From NCBI GenBank assembly GCA_040880025.1, contig JBBDJD010000021.1, forward strand, positions 62,001-126,000: a DNA stretch of 64,000 nt, written 5' to 3'. The notes below the pieces were generated by a model that was given only the letters and a program-made list of their open reading frames with translations, did no database searches and had not been told where the DNA came from. Source of the DNA: RCIO01 sp040880025. Lineage in GTDB: Bacteria; Pseudomonadota; Alphaproteobacteria; Rhizobiales; Rhizobiaceae. A program made the translations under genes and the position numbers. Positions 9,673 through 18,545 of this stretch are shown here, piece by piece (within the stretch, counting starts at the first letter, position 1; each line of letters opens with the position of its first letter).

Positions 9673-11286
9673 TTGATCATCAATCCGATTCTGCCGGGCT
9701 TCAATCCCGATCCGTCCATCTGCCGGGTCGGCAAGGACTACTACATCGCCACGTCGACCTTCGAATGGTTTCCCGGCGTCCAGATCCACCATTCCACCGA
9801 TCTGGCCAACTGGACACTGGTCAAGCGGCCGCTCGACCGGGCCAGTCAGCTCGACATGCGCGGCAATCCCGATTCCGGCGGCGTCTGGGCGCCATGTCTG
9901 TCCTATGCCGACGGCCTCTTCTGGCTGGTCTATACGGACATGAAGCGCGTCGACGGCAGCTTCAAGGACTCGCACAACTACATCGTCACCGCACCGTCGA
10001 TCGAGGGCCCGTGGTCCGATCCGGTCTATGTCAATTCGAGCGGCTTCGACCCATCGCTGTTCCATGACGACGACGGCCGCAAATGGTTCGTCAACATGCT
10101 GTGGAACCATGTGTCGCCGGGCGTCGGCGGCTCGCCCAAGCACCCGTCTTTTGCCGGCATCCTGCTGCAGGAGTTCGACCCGAAGGCCGGCAAGCTGGTC
10201 GGTCCGGTGAAGAACGTGTTCGACGGAAGTCCGCTCGGGCTGGTCGAGGGCCCGCATGTGTTCAAGCGCGACGGCTGGTATTACATGACCACCGCCGAGG
10301 GCGGCACCGGCTACGACCATGCCGTCACCTACGCCCGTTCGCGCAATCTCGATGGCCCATACGAACTGCACCCGGAGATGTTTCTGATCACCTCCAAGGA
10401 CGCGCCCGATGCGCCGCTGCAGCGGGCCGGCCATGGCCAGATCGTGCAGACGCCTGACGGCGAATTCTACCACACGCATCTCACCGGCCGGCCGCTGCCG
10501 GACGTGAAGCGGTGCACGCTCGGCCGCGAGACGGCGATCCAGAAGGTCGAATGGGGCGCCGATGGCTGGCCGCGTCTGGCCCATGGCGGGGTCGTGCCGG
10601 CGCTCGAGGTGCCGGCGCCCGGCGGCGCGACGGCGAGGGAGAAGCCGACCCGCATTCGCCATGAATTCGATACGCCGGAATTGCCGATGGATTTCCAGTG
10701 GCTGCGCACGCCCGAGCCGGAGCGCATCTTCTCGCTCAAGGACCGGCCGGGCCATCTCAGGCTCCATGGCCGCGAGTCGATCGGAAGCTGGTTCGAGCAG
10801 GCGCTGGTCGCCCGCAGGCAGGAGCATTTCGCCTTTCGGGCCGAGATGGAAGTCGACTTCCAGCCGGAGCATTTCCAGCAGGCGGCGGGCCTGACGCATT
10901 ACTACAACCGCCACAAGTTCCACTTCGCCGCGGTGACGCACGATGCGAAGCTCGGTCGCGTGCTGCGCATCATGTCCTGCCTCGGCGACTGGCAGAACAG
11001 CCGGCTGAGCCTCTTCCCGGACGAGCCCGTGGCGGTTATCGGCAAGGAGCCGGTTGCGCTGGCCGCGGAGGTCGATGGCGCGAAGCTGCAGTTCTTCTGG
11101 AAACAGGGCGGCGGCGAATGGAAGCCGCTCGGCCCGGAGCTCGACGCCAGCCTGATCTCGGACGAGGCCGGGCGCGGCGAGCACGCCTCTTTCACGGGCG
11201 CATTTGTCGGCATGGCGGCGTTCGATGTCAGCGGCATGGCCCACCCCGCCGATTTTTCCTATTTCGAGTACGAACGGCGTGATTGA
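9673..11286 (+). CDS. glycoside hydrolase family 43 protein, beta-xylosidase/arabinofuranosidase-like
   Basis: The protein is 537 residues from TTG 9673, which has AGGGAGG at 9661-9667. Upstream ATGs at 9607 and 9646 lie in a palindromic repeat and give a non-homologous N-terminus, while the TTG start gives the usual INPILPGFNPDPSI beginning. GH43 catalytic signatures are the Asp of NPDPS, the Asp of SGFDPSLFHDDDGRK and the Glu of LVEGPHVFKRDGWYY. The C-terminal half (from about residue 330) is the beta-sandwich domain of large GH43 xylosidases. No signal peptide is seen, so it should act in the cytoplasm on imported short xylo- or arabino-oligosaccharides. It ends the sugar operon. Confidence 0.9.
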   Translation: MIINPILPGFNPDPSICRVGKDYYIATSTFEWFPGVQIHHSTDLANWTLVKRPLDRASQLDMRGNPDSGGVWAPCLSYADGLFWLVYTDMKRVDGSFKDSHNYIVTAPSIEGPWSDPVYVNSSGFDPSLFHDDDGRKWFVNMLWNHVSPGVGGSPKHPSFAGILLQEFDPKAGKLVGPVKNVFDGSPLGLVEGPHVFKRDGWYYMTTAEGGTGYDHAVTYARSRNLDGPYELHPEMFLITSKDAPDAPLQRAGHGQIVQTPDGEFYHTHLTGRPLPDVKRCTLGRETAIQKVEWGADGWPRLAHGGVVPALEVPAPGGATAREKPTRIRHEFDTPELPMDFQWLRTPEPERIFSLKDRPGHLRLHGRESIGSWFEQALVARRQEHFAFRAEMEVDFQPEHFQQAAGLTHYYNRHKFHFAAVTHDAKLGRVLRIMSCLGDWQNSRLSLFPDEPVAVIGKEPVALAAEVDGAKLQFFWKQGGGEWKPLGPELDASLISDEAGRGEHASFTGAFVGMAAFDVSGMAHPADFSYFEYERRD

Positions 11287-11502
11287 CCGCCGGCATTTGA
11301 AGAAGTGTCTGCGAAGGGGAAACAGGTTTGGCTGCGGGGTGGCCAAGAGCCGACCCGCCGCTGCGATAGTGACTCGAGATGTGAGGGGCGATCACGCCGG
11401 CCCGTGTCGCTAGCTATCGGCGGACACCGGATTTTGAGCCAATGACGCGGCTCTTCCTGCTAGAAGGCCGATGTCTTCGAACAGCAGCAAGGAGAGACGA
11501 TC

Positions 11503-12729
11503 ATGGCCAGCATGACCCAGCGCCTGGAGTTCGCCGGGCATTCCGGAGCCAGTCTTGCAGCGCGGCTTGACCTGCCCAATGGCCCGTTGCGGGCTTATGC
11601 GCTCTTCGCGCACTGCTTCACCTGTTCCAAGGACGTGCTTGCCGCGCGCCGCATTGCCGCCAGCCTCGCGCGTGAGGGGATTGCAGTCCTTCGCTTCGAC
11701 TTTACGGGGCTCGGTTCCAGCGAAGGCGAATTCGCTTCGACCAATTTTTCCACCAATTGCGAAGACCTGCTGTCGGCGGTCGATTTCCTGCGCGACAATT
11801 ACGAGGCGCCCGCCGTGCTGATCGGCCATTCGCTGGGCGGTGCGGCGGTGCTGGCGATCGCCAGGGATGTGCCCGAGGCGAAGGCGGTCGTCACCATCGG
11901 CGCCCCGGCCGATGCCGGACATGTGCTGAAAAATCTTGGAGCATCGCTCGACACGATACGCGCTGAAGGCGAGGCCGAAGTCGATCTCGCCGGCCGCAAA
12001 TTCCGCATCAAGCGGCAATTCATCGAGGACGTGGAAGGCCACAAGCTCAGAGACGCGGTTGCGGCAATGCGCAAGCCTCTCATGATCCTGCATTCACCGC
12101 TCGACCAGACCGTCGGCATCGACAACGCCAGCGAAATCTTCATGGCCGCGAAGCACCCCAAGAGCTTTGTTTCGCTGGACAAGGCCGACCATCTGCTGAC
12201 CGACACTGAGGACGCCGCCTTCGCCGCCCAGATCATTGCCGGCTGGCTGTCGCGCTATGTTGCCAGCGACAAGCCGCAGGGCGAGGAGGCGACCGAGCAT
12301 GTGCGGGTGATGGAAACCGGCGAAGGCAAGTTCCAGAACGCCGTGCAGGCGGGCCGCCACCGGCTGTTCGCCGACGAGCCGGAAAGCGTTGGCGGGCTGG
12401 ATTCGGGTCCCTCGCCTTATGATTTTCTCTCCGTCGCGCTCGGCGCATGCACTTCCATGACCCTGCGGCTCTACGCCGAGCACAAGAAACTCGATCTCGG
12501 CCGCATCAGCGTCGACGTTTCGCACGCCAAGATCCACGCCAAGGATTGCGACGAGTGCACAGAGGAGGAACGCGCGGGCAGCGGCAAGATCGACCGCTTC
12601 GAGCGGGTCATCTCGGTCGAGGGCGAGGTCTCCGGCGAAGTTCGCGACAAACTCCTCGAAATCGCCGACAAATGCCCGGTCCACCGCACGCTTGAAGCAG
12701 GCGCAAAGGTGAAATCGACGCTGCGATAG
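11503..12729 (+). CDS. bifunctional alpha/beta hydrolase / OsmC family protein
   Basis: This 408-residue fusion has an alpha/beta hydrolase at about residues 1-250, with nucleophile Ser110 in GHSLGGAA and a likely catalytic His in DKADHLL. An OsmC domain follows at about residues 270-405, with two redox cysteines in LGACTSMTLRLYA and KCPVHRTLE. OsmC proteins reduce organic hydroperoxides; the hydrolase substrate is unknown. The fusion is a known architecture. The upstream 216-bp gap shows no other gene. Translation starts at ATG 11503 behind an AAGGAGAG site. Confidence 0.92.
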   Translation: MASMTQRLEFAGHSGASLAARLDLPNGPLRAYALFAHCFTCSKDVLAARRIAASLAREGIAVLRFDFTGLGSSEGEFASTNFSTNCEDLLSAVDFLRDNYEAPAVLIGHSLGGAAVLAIARDVPEAKAVVTIGAPADAGHVLKNLGASLDTIRAEGEAEVDLAGRKFRIKRQFIEDVEGHKLRDAVAAMRKPLMILHSPLDQTVGIDNASEIFMAAKHPKSFVSLDKADHLLTDTEDAAFAAQIIAGWLSRYVASDKPQGEEATEHVRVMETGEGKFQNAVQAGRHRLFADEPESVGGLDSGPSPYDFLSVALGACTSMTLRLYAEHKKLDLGRISVDVSHAKIHAKDCDECTEEERAGSGKIDRFERVISVEGEVSGEVRDKLLEIADKCPVHRTLEAGAKVKSTLR

Positions 12730-12748
12730 CCAGCGAGGGAAGGGATCG

Positions 12749-13213
12749 ATGGAAGGCAGATGCACCTGCGGCGAGGACCGCTACAAGCTGAAGGCACGGC
12801 CGCTTTTCGTCCATTGCTGCCACTGCCGCTGGTGCCAGCGTGAGACCGGCTCGGCCTTCGTGTTGAATGCCATGATCGAGGCCGACAATGTCGAGCTTCT
12901 GGCCGGCGAACCGGAGGTCATCGACACGCCGAGCGAGAGCGGAGCGGGCCAGAAAATTCATCGCTGTCCGAAGTGCCGGGATGCGCTGTGGAGCGTCTAT
13001 TCGGGCGCCGGTTCGAAATTCCGGTTCGTCCGTGTCGGAACGCTGGAGAACCCGGACGCCTGCCCGCCGGAAATCCACATCTTCACCGACAGCAAGCAGC
13101 CCTGGGTCGTGCTGCCTGACGACGTGCCGACCGTACCGCAATATTACGATCGCAAGGAATATTGGCCAGCGCAAAGTCTGGCGCGGGGCAAGGCCGTTCT
13201 GGAACAGGATTAG
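12749..13213 (+). CDS. GFA family (glutathione-dependent formaldehyde-activating enzyme-like) protein
   Basis: This 154-residue zinc-binding protein has the family signature: CTCGEDRYKL near the start, HCCHCRWCQRETGSAF at about residues 27-42, and a further cysteine pair HRCPKC near residue 75. Proteins of this family were named after a formaldehyde-glutathione condensing activity, but most members are uncharacterised. It lies 19 bp after the hydrolase-OsmC gene and may be co-transcribed with it. Confidence 0.88.
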   Translation: MEGRCTCGEDRYKLKARPLFVHCCHCRWCQRETGSAFVLNAMIEADNVELLAGEPEVIDTPSESGAGQKIHRCPKCRDALWSVYSGAGSKFRFVRVGTLENPDACPPEIHIFTDSKQPWVVLPDDVPTVPQYYDRKEYWPAQSLARGKAVLEQD

Positions 13214-13236
13214 GTTACGGCCCGGCAGTCGGGAAC

Positions 13237-14922
13237 TCAGTTGCCGAGTATCCCCGGCAGCCTGAGCCCTTTGTCCCTGGCGCACTCCAGCGCGTCCTCG
13301 TAGCCGGCGTCCGCGTGGCGCATGACGCCGGTGGCCGGATCGTTCCACAAGACGCGCTCCAGACGCCGCGCCGCGTCTTCCGTTCCGTCGGCGCAGATCA
13401 CCATGCCGGCATGCTGCGAAAACCCCATGCCGACGCCGCCGCCATGATGCAGCGACACCCATGTCGCGCCGGACGCTGTGTTAAGCAGCGCGTTGAGCAG
13501 CGGCCAGTCGGACACCGCGTCCGAGCCATCCTTCATCGCCTCCGTCTCGCGGTTGGGCGAGGCGACGGAGCCTGAATCGAGATGGTCGCGGCCGATCACC
13601 ACCGGCGCCTTCAATTCGCCGCTGGCCACCATCTCGTTGAAGGCGAGCCCCAGCCGGTGGCGGTCGCCGAGCCCCACCCAGCAGATGCGCGCCGGAAGAC
13701 CCTGGAACGAAATCCGCTCCCTCGCCATGTCGAGCCAGCGGTGCAGATGATCGTTGCCCGGCGTGAGTTCCTTCACCTTGGCGTCGGTCCTGTAGATGTC
13801 CTCCGGGTCACCGGAGAGCGCGGCCCAGCGGAATGGTCCGACGCCGCGGCAAAACAGCGGCCTGATATAGGCCGGAACGAAACCCGGAAAGGCGAAGGCG
13901 TTTTCGAACCCTTCCTCCTTCGCCACCTGGCGGATATTGTTGCCGTAGTCGAGCGTCGGCACGCCGTCGTTCCAGTAGGCGACCATGGCTTCGACATGCT
14001 CACGCATGGAGGCGCGCGCGGCGCGTTCCACCGCCTTGGGATCGCTCTCGCGCTTCTCGCGCCATTCGCCGAGCGACCAGCCCTTGGGCAGATAGCCATT
14101 GATCGGGTCATGCGCCGACGTCTGGTCGGTGAGTATGTCGGGCTTAACGCCGCGCCTCAGAAGCTCCGGCACCACGTCGGCGGCATTGCCGAGCAGGCCG
14201 ACCGACTTCGCCTCGCCGGCCTTCGTCCAGCGCTCGATCATTTCGAGCGCCTCGTCGATCGTCCCGGCCTTTTCATCCAGGTAGCGGGTGCGCAGGCGAA
14301 AATCGATCGATTCGGGATTGCATTCGATCGCGAGACAGCACGCCCCGGCCATGACCGCCGCCAGCGGCTGCGCTCCGCCCATGCCGCCAAGACCGGCGGT
14401 CAGTATCCATTTGCCTTTCAGGTTGCCATCATAGTGTTGGCGCCCGGCCTCCACGAAGGTTTCGTAGGTGCCCTGAACGATGCCCTGCGTGCCGATATAG
14501 ATCCAGGAGCCGGCGGTCATCTGGCCGTACATCATGAGGCCCATCTTATCGAGCTCGTTGAAATGATCCCAGTCGGCCCAGTGCGGCACGAGATTGGAAT
14601 TGGCGATCAGCACCCGTGGCGCGTCGGCATGCGTCCTGAACACGCCGACCGGCTTGCCCGACTGAACGAGAAGCGTCTCGTCATTCTCGAGCGTGCGAAG
14701 GCTCGCGACGATACGGTCGAAATCGTCCCATGTGCGCGCGGCGCGTCCGATGCCGCCATAGACGACGAGCTCGTGCGGGTTTTCCGCAACCTCGGCATCG
14801 AGATTGTTCATCAGCATCCTGAGCGGCGCTTCCGTCAGCCAGCTCTTGGCGCTGATCTCGGTGCCGCGGGGGCTGCGCACGTCGCGGATGTTGTGGCGTG
14901 GGTTGGCGGCTCGGTTCGTCAT
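13237..14922 (-). CDS. hutU: urocanate hydratase
   Basis: This 561-residue enzyme performs step 2 of histidine degradation, urocanate to imidazolonepropionate, using tightly bound NAD+. Family features are the start region NIRDVRSPRGTEISAKSW, VYGGIGRAARTW, the NAD-binding glycine-rich stretch TAGLGGMGGAQPLA, and the active-site region ICWVGLGDRHRLGLAFNEMV. The length is normal for the family. It is the last gene of the hutI-hutH-hutG-hutU operon, and its ATG overlaps the hutG stop by 4 bp, so translation is coupled. Confidence 0.97.
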   Translation of the reverse strand: MTNRAANPRHNIRDVRSPRGTEISAKSWLTEAPLRMLMNNLDAEVAENPHELVVYGGIGRAARTWDDFDRIVASLRTLENDETLLVQSGKPVGVFRTHADAPRVLIANSNLVPHWADWDHFNELDKMGLMMYGQMTAGSWIYIGTQGIVQGTYETFVEAGRQHYDGNLKGKWILTAGLGGMGGAQPLAAVMAGACCLAIECNPESIDFRLRTRYLDEKAGTIDEALEMIERWTKAGEAKSVGLLGNAADVVPELLRRGVKPDILTDQTSAHDPINGYLPKGWSLGEWREKRESDPKAVERAARASMREHVEAMVAYWNDGVPTLDYGNNIRQVAKEEGFENAFAFPGFVPAYIRPLFCRGVGPFRWAALSGDPEDIYRTDAKVKELTPGNDHLHRWLDMARERISFQGLPARICWVGLGDRHRLGLAFNEMVASGELKAPVVIGRDHLDSGSVASPNRETEAMKDGSDAVSDWPLLNALLNTASGATWVSLHHGGGVGMGFSQHAGMVICADGTEDAARRLERVLWNDPATGVMRHADAGYEDALECARDKGLRLPGILGN

Positions 14923-15731
14923 GGCTTGGCTCCGGGCGTGATGGTGAGCGCGATGTCGTTCAGCCGGGTCAGGATCGCGCCGAGATGGTCTCGCAGCTTG
15001 CCGGCTCTCAGCTCGTCATAGGCGAAAGGCGGTTCTCCGGATTTCAGATATGCCGCCTGCGCCAGCTCCATCTGGATGGCGTGCACGGCCCTGTGCGGTT
15101 GGCCGTAATGTCGGGTGGTCCAGCCGCCGCGGAAACGGCCGTTGACGACATGGCTGTAGCCTTCCGCTACCGAGCAGATATCAATGACGGCCAGTTCCAG
15201 CGCCGGCGCGCAGGACGCGCCATTGTTGGTGCCGATATTGAAATCAGGCAGCCGGCCATCGAAAAGGAACGGGCAGCGCGAGCGGATCGAATGGCAATCA
15301 TAGATGATTGCAATCTCGTGCTCGGCCAGCACGCGATCGACCTCCGCACGCAGCGCCGCGTGATAGGGCGTGTGGAAGGTCTGCAGCCGTTCGTCGACAT
15401 CCCGCGCGGTCGGTTCCGCGCCTTGTCTCCAGATCGGCTGGTTGTCGAAGTCGGTCAGCGGAACGAGACCGGTCGTGTTCTGTCCGGGATAGAGGCTCAC
15501 GCCCGAGGGATCGCGATTGGCGTCGATCACATAGCGATGGAACGTCGCCCGCACCGTCGTCGCGCCGGGCAGCAGCCCGCCGTAGAGCCGGTCGACATGC
15601 CAGTCGGTGTCGCGAAGCTTGCGACCTTCATCGTTGAGCTGTTCCCGAATGCCGGCCGGCACATGCGTTCCCGTATGCGGCAAGCCGAGAATGACGGGCG
15701 ACGAGCCCCGCGTGATTTCGACGGGGGTCAT
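14919..15731 (-). CDS. hutG: N-formylglutamate amidohydrolase
   Basis: This 270-residue enzyme hydrolyses N-formyl-L-glutamate to glutamate and formate, the last step of the five-step histidine pathway. Family features are SPVILGLPHTGTHVP at residues about 12-26, DCHSIRS and FNIGTNNGASCAP. It overlaps hutH upstream and hutU downstream by 4 bp each (ATGA junctions). The presence of hutF in the same locus supports the N-formylglutamate route rather than direct formamide release. Confidence 0.95.
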   Translation of the reverse strand: MTPVEITRGSSPVILGLPHTGTHVPAGIREQLNDEGRKLRDTDWHVDRLYGGLLPGATTVRATFHRYVIDANRDPSGVSLYPGQNTTGLVPLTDFDNQPIWRQGAEPTARDVDERLQTFHTPYHAALRAEVDRVLAEHEIAIIYDCHSIRSRCPFLFDGRLPDFNIGTNNGASCAPALELAVIDICSVAEGYSHVVNGRFRGGWTTRHYGQPHRAVHAIQMELAQAAYLKSGEPPFAYDELRAGKLRDHLGAILTRLNDIALTITPGAKP

Positions 15732-17263
15732 GCAACCAATTCCGGCAGCATGCCCGTGCTGACGCTGGCATTCAGCGCACCGGATGCAACCAGTTCGGAT
15801 GCCGCCGCGAGATCGCCCGCCATGTAGCGGTCGTCGCCGAGCGCAGGCACGGCTTTTCGGATCGCGGCGTGGGCTTGGCGCAGTTCGGCGCTTGTCTTCA
15901 GTGGCGCGCGAAGGTCGACGCCTTGCGCCGCCGTCACCGCCTCGATGCCGATGATGCCAGCGAGGTTCTCCGTCATCGGCAAAAGCCGCCGCGCGCCATG
16001 ACAGGCCATGGAAACGTGGTCTTCCTGATTGGCCGATGTCGGGGTGGAATCGACCGAGGCCGGATGCGCCATCTGCTTGTTTTCAGCCATCAGCGCGGCC
16101 GAGGTGACTTCCGCGATCATCAGCCCTGAATTCAGTCCGGGCTTGGGCGCCAGGAAGGCCGGCAGGCCGAACGACAGGGCGGGGTCGACGAGGAGCGCGA
16201 TGCGCCGCTGGGCAATCGCCCCGATCTCGCAGATCGCGAGCGCGATCTGATCGGCGGCGAACGCGACCGGCTCGGCATGGAAATTGCCGCCCGACACCAC
16301 CGACCCGTCAGACAGCACCAGCGGGTTGTCGGTGACCGCATTTGCTTCCGTCGCCAGCGTCCGCGCCGCCTGGCGCAGCACGTCGAGACATGCGCCGTCC
16401 ACCTGCGGCTGGCAGCGTATGCAATAGGGGTCCTGAACCCGTTCGTCGCCTTCGCGATGGCTCTCGCGGATTTCGGAGCCCTCCAGCAGCGACCACAGTG
16501 CGGCCGCTGTGTCGATCTGGCCCTGATGGCCGCGCAGTGTATGGATTTCGGGATGAAACGGCGCCGACGATCCCATCGCTGCGTCGGTCGACAGCGCGCC
16601 GGTGATCAGTGCCGAACGCGCGGCCCTGTGGGCGCCAAACAGGCCGGCCAGCGCCAGCGCAGTCGAGACCTGGGTGCCGTTGATCAGCGCCAGCCCTTCC
16701 TTGGCGGCGAGCACGACCGGCTGCAGGCCGGCTTTCTCAAGCGCTGAGCGCGCCGGCATCCGCTCGGCCTGATATGTCGCTTCGCCCTCCCCGATCATCG
16801 CCGCGGCGAGATGCGCCAGCGGCGCCAGATCGCCCGATGCGCCGACCGAGCCCTGGCCGGGAATGACCGGCAGCACGCCGCGCTCAAGCATCGCCTCGAT
16901 CAGCTTCGCGGTTTCGACCCGGATGCCCGACGAGCCGCGCCCAAGCGAGATCAGCTTCAGCGCCATGACCAGGCGAACGACATCGGCATCGAGCGCGGTG
17001 CCGACGCCGCAGCAATGCGACAGGATGAGATTGCGCTGCAGGGTGGCGACATCCTTCGGCGGGATGCGCACGCTGGCGAGTTTGCCGAAGCCGGTGTTGA
17101 TCCCGTAGACGGCTTCGCTGCCGCCGGCGATTTCCGCGATCCGCGCCGCGCTTGCCTCCATCACCGGTACGAATGCCGGATCGAGGCGGGCGGCGGCACC
17201 ATCGCGATAGACGGCTTCCAGTTCCGATAGCGCAACGTCGCCGGGCCGGAGGGTGACGGTCAT
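15728..17263 (-). CDS. hutH: histidine ammonia-lyase
   Basis: This 511-residue enzyme converts histidine to urocanate and ammonia, the entry step of the pathway. The MIO electrophile is formed from Ala142-Ser143-Gly144 in GSVGASGDLAPLAH, and the serine number matches the well-studied Pseudomonas enzyme. The N-terminal YGINTGFGKL motif is also typical. ATG 17263 is chosen; the frame is open upstream to 17341 inside hutI but that extension is arginine-rich and non-homologous. The start lies 4 bp after the hutI stop. Confidence 0.96.
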   Translation of the reverse strand: MTVTLRPGDVALSELEAVYRDGAAARLDPAFVPVMEASAARIAEIAGGSEAVYGINTGFGKLASVRIPPKDVATLQRNLILSHCCGVGTALDADVVRLVMALKLISLGRGSSGIRVETAKLIEAMLERGVLPVIPGQGSVGASGDLAPLAHLAAAMIGEGEATYQAERMPARSALEKAGLQPVVLAAKEGLALINGTQVSTALALAGLFGAHRAARSALITGALSTDAAMGSSAPFHPEIHTLRGHQGQIDTAAALWSLLEGSEIRESHREGDERVQDPYCIRCQPQVDGACLDVLRQAARTLATEANAVTDNPLVLSDGSVVSGGNFHAEPVAFAADQIALAICEIGAIAQRRIALLVDPALSFGLPAFLAPKPGLNSGLMIAEVTSAALMAENKQMAHPASVDSTPTSANQEDHVSMACHGARRLLPMTENLAGIIGIEAVTAAQGVDLRAPLKTSAELRQAHAAIRKAVPALGDDRYMAGDLAAASELVASGALNASVSTGMLPELVA

Positions 17264-17267
17264 CGTC

Positions 17268-18467
17268 TCATGCTCCCATGATCTGCTTGTGCAGCGGGTT
17301 GAAGCCGATGCGGTAGGCAAGTTCCGCCGGCTCCGCCACATCCCAAACCGCCAGTTCCGCCGCCTTGCCTGGCTCGATCGTCCCGGTCTCGCCGGCGAGG
17401 CCGAGCGCGCGGGCGGCGTTGCGGGTCACACCGGCCAGCGCCTCTTCCGGCGTCATCCTGAACAGCGTGCAGGTCATGTTCATGGCGGTGAGCGGCGAGG
17501 CGAGCGGCGAGGAGCCGGGGTTGCAGTCCGTGCCGATGGCGATTGGCACTCCGGCTGTGCGAAGCGTCTGCACCGGCGGCATCTGCGTTTCGCGCAGCGT
17601 GTAGAACGCGCCGGGCAAAAGCACCGCGACCGTGCCGCTTGCGGCAAGCGCATCCACGCCTTCGGCGTCGAGATATTCAAGATGATCGGTCGACAGCGCG
17701 CCGTAACCGGCCGCGAGTTTCGCGCCGCCGAGATTGGACAGTTGCTCGGCATGCAGTTTCACCGGCAGACCGAGCGAACGCGCGTGATCGAAGACCCGTG
17801 CGATCTGATCGGACGAAAAGGCGATGCCCTCGCAGAACCCGTCCACGGCATCCGCCAGCCCTTCGGCCTGCGCCGCATCCATGCCCGGCAGAACCACCTC
17901 GTCGACATAAGCATCCGGACGGCCGTTATATTCCGGCGGCACGGCATGGGCGGCGAGATAACTGGTCACGACGCGCACCGGGCGCATCGCCCCCAGCCGC
18001 CGCGCCGCGCGCAGCATCTTCAATTCATGCTCGACCGAAAGCCCGTAACCGGACTTGATCTCGACGGTGGCGAGGCCCTCGGCGATCATCGCGTCGAGGC
18101 GCGGCAGCGCGGCCTCGACAAGCTCGTCCTCGCTCGATTGCCGCGTCGCCATCATCGTGGAGACGATGCCGCCGCCGGCCCGCGCGATCTCCTCATAGCT
18201 CGCGCCTTCCAGCCGCATTTCGAACTCGCGCGCACGGTTGCCGCCGAACACGAGATGCGTGTGGCAGTCGATCAGCGCCGGGGTGACCAGCCGCCCGCCA
18301 AGGTCTTCTCGCTCTATGTCGGTCCAGTCGGACGAAACCCCATCCTCCGGCCCGACAAACACGATATGCCCGCCTTCGATGCCGACGGCATGGCCGTCGA
18401 GCAGCCCGTAGGGCGTGCCTTCGGCCATCGTTGCCAGGCGCATATTGACGAGCAGTTTTCGCGGCAT
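17268..18467 (-). CDS. hutI: imidazolonepropionase
   Basis: This 399-residue amidohydrolase performs step 3, imidazolone-5-propionate to N-formimino-glutamate. The metal-binding HTH of LIDCHTHLVFGGNRAREFE (residues about 67-85), the KSGYGLS motif and IGTDCNPGSS are family hallmarks. It is the first gene of the minus-strand hut operon, facing hutF across a 78-bp region that contains the predicted HutC operator. Confidence 0.96.
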   Translation of the reverse strand: MPRKLLVNMRLATMAEGTPYGLLDGHAVGIEGGHIVFVGPEDGVSSDWTDIEREDLGGRLVTPALIDCHTHLVFGGNRAREFEMRLEGASYEEIARAGGGIVSTMMATRQSSEDELVEAALPRLDAMIAEGLATVEIKSGYGLSVEHELKMLRAARRLGAMRPVRVVTSYLAAHAVPPEYNGRPDAYVDEVVLPGMDAAQAEGLADAVDGFCEGIAFSSDQIARVFDHARSLGLPVKLHAEQLSNLGGAKLAAGYGALSTDHLEYLDAEGVDALAASGTVAVLLPGAFYTLRETQMPPVQTLRTAGVPIAIGTDCNPGSSPLASPLTAMNMTCTLFRMTPEEALAGVTRNAARALGLAGETGTIEPGKAAELAVWDVAEPAELAYRIGFNPLHKQIMGA

Positions 18468-18506
18468 GGTCGGCGGATTTCGGTTTCATTAAGCAGAGTT
18501 TGACGC

Positions 18507-18526
18507 TATTATGTATAGACATAATA
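18507..18526. promoter_or_regulatory. predicted HutC operator in the hutI/hutF divergent promoter
   Basis: Perfect 8-bp arms TATTATGT and ACATAATA flank a 4-bp ATAG centre, giving a core TGTATAGACA. This resembles the TGTATA-containing sites bound by HutC in other bacteria. It lies 20 bp before the hutF start and about 40 bp before hutI, placing both directions under one repressor that urocanate would release. Confidence 0.8.
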
Positions 18527-18545
18527 AGTCAATCGGATTCAGCGA

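Noticed and set aside
8446..11346. A 966-codon open frame on the minus strand
   Set aside because: It runs antisense to the aldo/keto reductase and GH43 genes, which have catalytic motifs and ribosome binding sites. Long antisense frames are expected in GC-rich codon usage.
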